Shown here one piece after another: positions 1 to 4,942 of a DNA stretch of 5,595 bases (its first letter is position 1; every line of letters starts with the position of its first letter). The notes beneath the pieces are model-generated. The model searched no databases. It was given only the letters and a program-made list of their open reading frames with translations, and had not been told where the DNA came from. This DNA is from CAZOHN01 sp964579325 (lineage in GTDB: Bacteria > Pseudomonadota > Alphaproteobacteria > Rhodobacterales > Rhodobacteraceae): NCBI GenBank assembly GCA_964579325.1, contig CAZOHN010000234.1, positions 1 to 5,595 on the forward strand. Direction: 5' to 3'. Position numbers and translations under genes: made by a program.

Positions 1-50
1 AACCAGACAGAGAATACCGCAAATGGCTCAGGGCTTAAGTTAGCGCATAT
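1..50. other. Left edge, less GC-rich, no supported gene
   Basis: The first 50 bases are close to half GC, clearly lower than the rest. The third plus-strand frame reads PDREYRKWLRA and stops at 36-38, which could be the tail of a convergent gene ending ahead of the hairpin at 51-62. Eleven residues are too few to support a call. Confidence 0.2.
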
Positions 51-90
51 GGGGCCAGCCCCCCGCGCCCCCCGGGATATTTGGGGTCGG
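51..90. repeat. GGGGC-CA-GCCCC hairpin with CCCGGGATATTTGG motif
   Basis: Bases 51-62 form a small hairpin (GGGGC, CA, GCCCC), followed at 71-84 by CCCGGGATATTTGG and at 91-96 by AAGAAG. From memory, very similar hairpin-GATATTT-AAGA sequences recur between genes in Rhodobacterales genomes, usually at 3' ends. Only one copy is in this window, so repetitiveness cannot be shown here. Confidence 0.45.
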
Positions 91-96
91 AAGAAG

Positions 97-113
97 ACCG
101 GACGGGAGCCGGT
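97..113 (-). terminator. Possible yeiH terminator
   Basis: A short 5-bp stem (ACCGG, 7-base loop, CCGGT) starts six bases past the yeiH stop. On the minus strand it is followed by CTTCTTCC, a pyrimidine-rich tract. The stem is short, so this is a weak call. Confidence 0.35.
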
Positions 114-119
114 TGGAGG

Positions 120-1121
120 TCAGGCGAGGAGCAGCGCGCCGCCGAGGATGAAGGCGGCGAGGAACAGGCTTTGGGCGACGAGGAGCCAGAAGGCCGACCC
201 GCCGACCTGCAGCAGTTTCGGGATCGAGGTCTTCATGCCGACCGCCGCGATGGCGGTGAGCAGGCAGGCCCGGCTGATGGTGTTCGCCGCCTCGATGGCG
301 GGTGCGGGGATCAGGTGGGCCGAGTTGAGTACGGCGAGCGCGAGAAAGCCCAGGACAAACCCGGGGACGAGCGGCGGGCGGGGGCCTGCGCCGGTGGTGC
401 CGCGGAAGGCGAGCGCGGTGATCAGGACCACCGGGGCGAGGAGGGTGACGCGGATCAGCTTCACCAGCGTCGCCGTCTCGCCGGTTTCCTCCGACACCGA
501 GAAGCCCGCGCCGACGACCTGCGCCACGTCGTGGATCGTGCCGCCGAGGAAGATCCCGGCGATGCGGGCGTCGAGGCCCAAGGCGGAGACGGCGAGGGGA
601 TAGGCGATCATCGCCAGCGTCGAGAGCACGGTCACGCCGACCACGGTGAAGACGAGGTCCTGCTCGGAACGCTCATGTTTAGGGATCGCCGCGGCGATGG
701 CGAGCGCGGCCGAGGCGCCGCAGATCGCGACCGCGCCGCCGGTGAGGAGCGCGAAGCGGCGGCGGCGGCCGAAGAGGGGTGCGGCGGCGAGCGCGAAGGC
801 GATGGTGAGCCCGACGCCGGCCACGACGAGGGCGACGGTTGCCGGGCCGAGGTCTGCCAGTAGTTCGATGCTGATCCGGACCCCGAGGAGGGCGACCCCC
901 AGACGCAGCACCTCGCGGGCGGCGAAGTCGATGCCCGGTGCGCTGCGGCCTTCTTCCGACAGGAAGTGCAGCGCGATGCCGAGCAGGATCGCCATCAGCA
1001 TCGCCGGGGCGCCGTAGTGTTCCGACAGGAACGAGGCAGCGAGTGCCACCAGCACCGCGACGGTGAGGCCGGGGGCGATGACCCGTGCCCGGGTGGAGAG
1101 CCGCGTGGTGAGCGATGTCAT
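120..1121 (-). CDS. yeiH: YeiH/UPF0324 family putative sulfate exporter
   Basis: Inner-membrane protein of the YeiH family (PF03601, TIGR00698; transporter class 2.A.98, putative sulfate exporter), 333 residues against about 349 in E. coli YeiH. About ten hydrophobic segments run from residue 17 to the end. Conserved family stretches are present in order: MLMAILLGIALHFLSEEGRS (41-60), APGIDFAAREVLRLGVALLG (61-80), TGGAVAICGASAALAIAAAI (127-146), FLGGTIHDVAQVVGAGFSVS (191-210) and KLIRVTLLAPVVL (221-233). The ATG at 1121 gives the expected short cytosolic lead, but no ribosome site is visible and no other start lies close by. Family members are linked by experiment or context to sulfate export during sulfonate breakdown (SuyZ of Paracoccus, as I recall), though many are unproven. 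Its place after a flavin reductase/AKR/TRAP operon fits removal of sulfite or sulfate. Family secure; substrate uncertain. Confidence 0.93.
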   Translation of the reverse strand: MTSLTTRLSTRARVIAPGLTVAVLVALAASFLSEHYGAPAMLMAILLGIALHFLSEEGRSAPGIDFAAREVLRLGVALLGVRISIELLADLGPATVALVVAGVGLTIAFALAAAPLFGRRRRFALLTGGAVAICGASAALAIAAAIPKHERSEQDLVFTVVGVTVLSTLAMIAYPLAVSALGLDARIAGIFLGGTIHDVAQVVGAGFSVSEETGETATLVKLIRVTLLAPVVLITALAFRGTTGAGPRPPLVPGFVLGFLALAVLNSAHLIPAPAIEAANTISRACLLTAIAAVGMKTSIPKLLQVGGSAFWLLVAQSLFLAAFILGGALLLA

Positions 1122-1160
1122 CGGGTCAACGGGATCCGGGGTCCGGGGATGATGCGTCGT

Positions 1161-1304
1161 GCGCCGGGCCGGTCAGGCCGCTGTGGGCGCGCGCGGGGGT
1201 GGAGCCTTGCGCCGGGCCGGTCAGGCGGCTGTCAGCGCGCGCGGGCGTGGGGCCTTGCGCCGGGCACGTAAGGCCGTGGTCGGCCGCGCGTGAGGGGCGA
1301 GTGT
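1161..1304. repeat. 48-bp direct tandem repeat, about 2.5 copies
   Basis: Units begin at 1161, 1209 and 1257, each with GCGCCGGGC. Units 1 and 2 (1161-1208, 1209-1256) match at 43 of 48 positions by my count. The third resembles them clearly only over about its first 28 bases and then decays into GC-rich sequence. The period is a multiple of three, so both strands give open frames with a 16-residue repeat, but no credible start or ribosome site exists and the repeat lies between two well-defined genes. I read it as non-coding duplication. Confidence 0.8.
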
Positions 1305-1331
1305 GCGCCGAGCGCGCGCGGGAGAAGCGGG

Positions 1332-1360
1332 GGTGCGCCGGGAGATGGCCCCGGCGCACC
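1332..1360 (-). terminator. Strong hairpin after dctP, probable operon end
   Basis: An 11-bp perfect stem (GGTGCGCCGGG / CCCGGCGCACC) with a 7-base loop begins seven bases past the dctP stop. The minus strand downstream reads CCCGCTTCTCC, which is pyrimidine-rich but has no real T-run. It is either a GC-rich intrinsic terminator or a 3'-end stabilising hairpin. It separates the TRAP operon from yeiH. Confidence 0.6.
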
Positions 1361-1367
1361 GGTTGGT

Positions 1368-2426
1368 TCAGTTCAGATCGGCCGCGCGGGCGGCATCGAC
1401 GCGGGCCTGCGCTTCGGCGACGGCGGCCTCGAAGGCGGAGAGGACTTCGGGGCCCTTCGGCACCGAGGTCTTGAACCACTCGAAGGCTGGGGCGGCGGCC
1501 TCGCGGAAGGCGGCCTTCTCCTCGGCGGTGGGCACGTAGATCTGGCCGCCCGCCGCGAGGAAGTCCTCGTAGGCCTGGATCGACTTGCGCTTGGGGCTTG
1601 CGAAGGTGGCCTGCTGGAGCGCGGCGAAACCGTCGACGACGACCGCCTTCAGGTCGTCGGGGAGCGCCATGAAGCGTTCGTTCGACATCCACCAGAAGGC
1701 GCCCATGTAGCTGTGCTGGTCGAGCGTGAGGAACTTCAGGCCGGCCTCGGGGAACTTCATGTTCATGATGTCGGTGATGCCGTTCGCGGTGCCCTCGACC
1801 ACGCCGGTCTGCAGCGAGGTGAAGAGCTCGGGCCACGGGATCGGGGTGGGCGCGGCGCCGAGGCCGGTGGCGAGGATCTGCGGCAGGTCCGCGGGCACGG
1901 TGCGCATCTTGAGGCCCGCGAGGTCGGCCGGCGACTGGACGGTGCGCTGGGTGTTGGCGTAGCTCCGCCAGCCGCCCGTGTTGCCGATGGTCATCAGCCG
2001 GATCAGGTTATCGCTGTCCTCGAGCGCGATCTGGCGCAGCGTGCGCACGAAGTCGCCCGTGAGCACGTCCTCGGCCACGCGGTCGTCGCTCATCAGGTAG
2101 GGCAGGTCGAGGACCTGGATGTAGGGGAACAGGCCCGCCGCGCCGCCCGAGGTCGAGATGAAGACGTCGATCGAGCCATCGGCGACGCCCGAGAGGCATT
2201 CCTCGCCGGTTGCGCAAAGTTGCGTGCCGATGAACAGCTCGACCGCGATGCGGCCGTTCGAGGCGTTCTCGACGTAGTTCTTGAACACCACGAGGCCGTC
2301 GTAGTCCTCGTCGTCGGTGTTCGAGGTCGCGGTGGCGCGCAGGGTGATCTCCTGCGCCGCCGCCCATCCCGCCGATCCGGCGAGAAGCGACGCCGCGAGG
2401 AGCGCCTTGAGGGTGTGGTTGAGCAT
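1368..2426 (-). CDS. dctP: TRAP transporter periplasmic solute-binding protein, DctP family
   Basis: Periplasmic receptor (DctP, PF03480), 352 residues, that captures the substrate and docks on DctQM. A Sec signal peptide spans residues 1-24 (MLNHTLK, hydrophobic core LLAASLLAGSAGW, cleavage AAA|QE). Mature landmarks: the early strand EITLRAT; VADGSIDVF (81-89); GLKMRTVPAD (171-180), with Arg175 at the position that usually binds an acidic group of the ligand; LGAAPTPIPWPELFTSLQTG (189-208); VVEGTANGITDI (209-220), where families often have a DGqEN-like sequence; and FLTLDQHSYM (232-241), then an aromatic patch AFWWMSNERF. Cys71 and Cys77 (LCATGEEC) are unusual and could form a periplasmic disulfide. 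The long open frame upstream to 4307 is a shadow of dctM/dctQ. Being last in the Q-M-P order, with its own ribosome site and a hairpin after it, would allow receptor excess. The ligand is unknown; an anionic compound is expected, and a sulfonate is a context-based guess. Confidence 0.95.
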   Translation of the reverse strand: MLNHTLKALLAASLLAGSAGWAAAQEITLRATATSNTDDEDYDGLVVFKNYVENASNGRIAVELFIGTQLCATGEECLSGVADGSIDVFISTSGGAAGLFPYIQVLDLPYLMSDDRVAEDVLTGDFVRTLRQIALEDSDNLIRLMTIGNTGGWRSYANTQRTVQSPADLAGLKMRTVPADLPQILATGLGAAPTPIPWPELFTSLQTGVVEGTANGITDIMNMKFPEAGLKFLTLDQHSYMGAFWWMSNERFMALPDDLKAVVVDGFAALQQATFASPKRKSIQAYEDFLAAGGQIYVPTAEEKAAFREAAAPAFEWFKTSVPKGPEVLSAFEAAVAEAQARVDAARAADLN

Positions 2427-2433
2427 CGTCTTG

Positions 2434-2439
2434 CCTCCC
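2434..2439 (-). promoter_or_regulatory. Ribosome binding site deciding the dctP start
   Basis: The minus strand reads GGGAGG seven bases before ATG 2426. An in-frame ATG at 2441 overlaps this site and has no site of its own, so 2426 is the start; the signal peptide also begins properly there. Confidence 0.75.
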
Positions 2440-2461
2440 ATTGATATTGCGTGCGTTTCGG

Positions 2462-3751
2462 TCAGTTGAGGAAGCCCGCCAGACGGGGAACCGTCAGGCA
2501 GAGCGCGGGAATGTAGGTGATCAGGAAGATCACGATCACATGGACGATGAGCATCGGCGCGATGCCGCGCACCACCTCCTCGACCTTGAGGCCCGAGACG
2601 GCGGCGGTCACGAAGAGCACAAGGCCCATCGGCGGGGTCGCGAGGCCCACGGTCAGGTTCACCGCCATGATGATCGCGAAGTGGACCGGGTGCACCCCGA
2701 GGTCGATGAAGATCGGGCCGAGGATCGGGCCGAGGATGATGATCGCGGGGCCGGCGTCGAGGAACATGCCCACGATGAACAGCAGCACGTTGATCAGGAA
2801 CAGCAGGATCAGCGGGTTCTCGGACAGCGACAGGATGATGCCGGCCAGCATCTCGGGGGTGTGGGCGAGCGAGGCCACGGTCTTGAACGCCATCGCTGCA
2901 CCCACGAGGAGGAGCACCACGGCCGAGGTGAGGCCCGCGCGCATGAACACGTCGGGGAGTTCGCGCAGGGTGAGCGAGCGCATGATGAAGAGGCCGATGA
3001 AGATCGCGTAGCCCGCCGCGATGGCCGCGGCCTCGGTCGGTGTGAAGATGCCGCCCAGGATGCCGCCGAGGATGATGACCGGCGTGAGGAGCGGGAAGAT
3101 CGCCCGCAGGCTGGCCCGGCCGCGCTCGGCCAGGGTGGCGCGGGTGGTGGAGGGCGGCAGCTTCCAGCGTTCGCCCATGAAGCCGATCATCACCATCAGG
3201 CCGATGCCCATCATCAGGCCCGGCACGATGCCCGCCAGGAACAGCGCGGCCACGCTTTCGCCCATGACATAGGCGTAGATGATCATGATCCCCGAGGGCG
3301 GGATGATCGGGCCGATGACCGAGGAGGCCGCCGTGATCGCGGCGGCGAAGCGGCGGGTGTAGCCCTGCCTCTCCATGGCCGGGACCAGCATCGAACCGAG
3401 CGCGCTCACATCCGCCACGGCCGAGCCGGAAAGGCCGGCGAAGAGAATCGAGGAGAGCACGTTGACATGGGCGAGGCCGCCGCGCAGGTGCCCCATCAGG
3501 GCCTGCGCGAACTCCACGAGGCGCATCGTGATGCCGCCCCGGTTCATCAGTTCCCCGGCCAGCATGAAGAACGGGATCGCCATCAGCGGGAAGCTGTCCA
3601 TCCCGTTGTAGACGTTGCGGTAGAGCAGCACGATGTCGCGTTCCTGCCCGGCGAGCCAGAGCATCAGCCCCGGCGCCAGCACCAGCCCGAAGAACACCGG
3701 AAAGCCGATCAGAAGCAGGAACATGAAGACCGGAAGAAACAGCGACAGCAT
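2462..3751 (-). CDS. dctM: TRAP transporter large permease, DctM family
   Basis: Large transport subunit of the TRAP system (DctM, PF06808), 429 residues, the usual length, hydrophobic throughout with about 11-12 membrane spans. It carries out ion-coupled movement of the substrate across the inner membrane. Family signatures in order: PFFMLAGELMNRGGIT (60-75), the first re-entrant and ion-site region NVLSSILFAGLSGSAVADVS (97-116), AASSVIGPIIPPSG (141-154), GGIFTPTEAAAIAAGYA (233-249), MFLDAGPAIIILGPILGPI (329-347) and NLTVGLATPPMG (365-376). Nothing is truncated. The start directly follows the dctQ stop (TAGATG) with only a weak purine-rich stretch ahead, so translation likely depends on coupling. 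The dctP gene follows after 35 bp. Confidence 0.97.
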   Translation of the reverse strand: MLSLFLPVFMFLLLIGFPVFFGLVLAPGLMLWLAGQERDIVLLYRNVYNGMDSFPLMAIPFFMLAGELMNRGGITMRLVEFAQALMGHLRGGLAHVNVLSSILFAGLSGSAVADVSALGSMLVPAMERQGYTRRFAAAITAASSVIGPIIPPSGIMIIYAYVMGESVAALFLAGIVPGLMMGIGLMVMIGFMGERWKLPPSTTRATLAERGRASLRAIFPLLTPVIILGGILGGIFTPTEAAAIAAGYAIFIGLFIMRSLTLRELPDVFMRAGLTSAVVLLLVGAAMAFKTVASLAHTPEMLAGIILSLSENPLILLFLINVLLFIVGMFLDAGPAIIILGPILGPIFIDLGVHPVHFAIIMAVNLTVGLATPPMGLVLFVTAAVSGLKVEEVVRGIAPMLIVHVIVIFLITYIPALCLTVPRLAGFLN

Positions 3752-4342
3752 CTATTCCGCCCCCCCGATGTCCGCCCCAGCGATGGCGGGAAGCTCGCGC
3801 GCGCCGCCCGCCAGGCGGGCGAGCGCGCGGAGCAGAAGTTCCACGTTGACGAGCAGGAGGAGAGACACGCCGACGTGGAACGACATCATCATCCAGCCGC
3901 GCGGGACCTTGGTCCATTCGAGCGGCGCGAAGCCGGAGGGATACCACAGCGCCGAGGTCGCGAAGCGGGCGCCGAGGCCGGACAGTTCCGAAAGGCCGAT
4001 GCGGAAGGCGTAGACCAGCACGATGAGCGACAGCGCCAGCAGCACGATCTCGATCACCGCCGAAACTGCGCGCGGCAACATCAGCCGCAGCATGTCGATG
4101 GCCACGAACCCGCCCCGCCGGAAGGCGGTGGGGGCCATCAGACCGGTCAGCCAGAGCATCAGGAACCGCGACAGCTCCTCCGACCAGGGCAGGGCGTTGC
4201 CCAGCACGTAGCGGTACCAGACCTGCATGAGGATCGCCGAGGTCATCACCGCGAGACACCCTGCGCCGAGCCACATGCCGATGCGCAACACGACGGCATT
4301 GAACCATCCCATCCCCGTCGCGGCTGCGATCAGCACGCCCAT
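3752..4342 (-). CDS. dctQ: TRAP transporter small permease, DctQ family
   Basis: Small membrane subunit of a tripartite ATP-independent periplasmic transporter (DctQ, PF04290), 196 residues. It sits in the inner membrane with DctM and supports sodium- or proton-driven uptake of the solute delivered by DctP. Four hydrophobic segments lie at about 20-41, 55-72, 93-115 and 151-173. The family hallmark VWYRYVLGNALPWSEELSRF (41-60) is intact, followed by LMLWLTGLMAPTAFRRGG. The stretch between segments 3 and 4 (about 116-150, rich in Trp, Tyr and Pro) is longer than in many DctQ proteins. The start is set by GGGGAGGA upstream. The TAG stop directly abuts the dctM ATG with no spacer, so the two permease genes are surely co-translated. 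DctQ proteins carry little substrate information; specificity comes from DctP. Confidence 0.95.
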   Translation of the reverse strand: MGVLIAAATGMGWFNAVVLRIGMWLGAGCLAVMTSAILMQVWYRYVLGNALPWSEELSRFLMLWLTGLMAPTAFRRGGFVAIDMLRLMLPRAVSAVIEIVLLALSLIVLVYAFRIGLSELSGLGARFATSALWYPSGFAPLEWTKVPRGWMMMSFHVGVSLLLLVNVELLLRALARLAGGARELPAIAGADIGGAE

Positions 4343-4350
4343 CGGCGCGG

Positions 4351-4358
4351 TCCTCCCC
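4351..4358 (-). promoter_or_regulatory. Strong ribosome binding site of dctQ
   Basis: The minus strand carries GGGGAGGA, eight bases before ATG 4342. This near-perfect Shine-Dalgarno sequence fixes that ATG as the dctQ start over the in-frame Met 11. Confidence 0.75.
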
Positions 4359-4393
4359 TCCTGGTCGGCCGGTTTTCCGGCGCGTTCTTGTGA

Positions 4394-4413
4394 TCCCGGC
4401 CGGGTGGCCGGGA
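4394..4413 (-). other. Perfect intercistronic hairpin after flavin reductase
   Basis: An 8-bp perfect inverted repeat (TCCCGGCC, 4-base loop, GGCCGGGA) begins four bases after the flavin reductase stop. No T-run follows on the minus strand, so it is not a textbook intrinsic terminator. It could stabilise the 3' end of the AKR-flavin reductase message or attenuate transcription into the TRAP genes. A smaller stem, GCCGG-TTTT-CCGGC, lies at 4368-4381. The whole gap (4343-4417) is 75 bp and shows no clear promoter, so separate TRAP transcription is possible but not shown. Confidence 0.5.
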
Positions 4414-4417
4414 CGGT

Positions 4418-4942
4418 TCAGTGTGCGTGGACGAAACGCCCGTAGGCGCCTTGCGAGAACACCAGCGGCTCACCCGCCCGCAGGCTCGCCTCGAGCACCT
4501 CGCCCACCACGATCACGTGGTCGCCCGCGTCATGCGCGGCACGGCGGACGCAGGCAAAGCGGGCCAGCGTCCCCTCGATCAGCGGCGCGCGGCCCGGGCC
4601 CTCGGTCCAGTCGATCCCGTCGAAGTCACGCCCGTTGCGGACGAAATGCGCGGCGAGGTCGCGCTGGTCGGCGCCCATCACATGGATCGCGAAGTGGTCG
4701 GCCGCCTCGAACACGCCGAAGCGCGACGAGACCTTGGCGGGGGACCACAGGACCAGGGCCGGCGAGAGCGAGACCGAGGCGAAGCTGTTGGCCGTGATCC
4801 CCACCGGCCCCTCCGGCGTCATCGTCGTGACCACCGTCACGCCCGTGGCGAACCGGCCGAGCGCATCGCGGAAGGCGCGGAGCGACTCCGGTCCCGGCGT
4901 GAAGCTCTGCATGGTGGTGGTGTCTCCCCAGTTCCCGTCCAT
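4418..4942 (-). CDS. Flavin reductase (FMN/FAD reductase, two-component monooxygenase partner)
   Basis: NAD(P)H:flavin oxidoreductase of the PF01613 type (HpaC/SmoA-like), 174 residues. These enzymes reduce free FMN or FAD and pass it to a separate monooxygenase. The flavin-binding fold shows as FATGVTVVTT (31-40), GITANSFASVSLSP (48-61) and the partner strand FAIHVMG (84-90). The GDH motif at 140-142, typical of NADH-using members, is followed by IVVGEV. The size is normal for a stand-alone reductase with no fused oxygenase. I chose ATG 4942 because it overlaps the upstream stop as TGATG and has GAGGT 6 nt upstream. ATG 4912 (164 residues, with GGGGAG upstream) is a real alternative that starts closer to the conserved domain. 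The required monooxygenase is not in the window. Adjacency to an aldo-keto reductase is the smoA/smoB-like pairing, but other desulfonation or hydroxylation systems also use such reductases. Confidence 0.92.
   Translation of the reverse strand: MDGNWGDTTTMQSFTPGPESLRAFRDALGRFATGVTVVTTMTPEGPVGITANSFASVSLSPALVLWSPAKVSSRFGVFEAADHFAIHVMGADQRDLAAHFVRNGRDFDGIDWTEGPGRAPLIEGTLARFACVRRAAHDAGDHVIVVGEVLEASLRAGEPLVFSQGAYGRFVHAH

Larger units (their letters stand above)
1122..1367. other. Non-coding gap between dctP and yeiH
   Basis: This 246-bp gap holds the dctP hairpin, the 48-bp repeat array and the yeiH leader. I see no convincing -35/-10 pair for yeiH on the minus strand, and the bases before its ATG (CCCGGATCCCGTTGACCCG) lack a Shine-Dalgarno match. 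YeiH may be made from a promoter I cannot recognise or from read-through. Confidence 0.6.

Noticed and set aside
1..50. RNA gene or promoter in the less GC-rich left end
   Set aside because: No cloverleaf, no convincing -35/-10 pair and too little sequence to judge.
81..863. Plus-strand open frame opposite yeiH
   Set aside because: A low-complexity Arg/Gly/Asp/Glu product with no domain, antisense to a conserved membrane protein.
1161..1304. CRISPR array
   Set aside because: The repeats are contiguous and diverging, with no unique spacers of constant length and no cas genes nearby.
1126..1330. Possible repeat peptide gene in the 48-bp repeat region
   Set aside because: Frames are open on both strands only because the period is a multiple of three. 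No start codon with a ribosome site lies ahead of the repeats, and the product is Ala/Pro/Arg/Gly filler.
1290..2444. Plus-strand open frame (384 codons) opposite dctP
   Set aside because: The composition (Gly, Arg, Glu, Val, His rich) and lack of any recognisable motif mark it as a shadow of dctP.
2427..4307. Upstream extension of the dctP frame through dctM and dctQ
   Set aside because: It is out of frame with two well-conserved permeases, Arg/Pro/His-rich, and precedes a signal peptide with its own ribosome site at 2426.
2441..4393. Long plus-strand open frame (650 codons) opposite dctM/dctQ
   Set aside because: Its product is dominated by His, Asp, Glu, Arg and Gln, the usual antisense image of hydrophobic membrane genes in high-GC DNA. 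It covers two clear TRAP genes and shows no domain.
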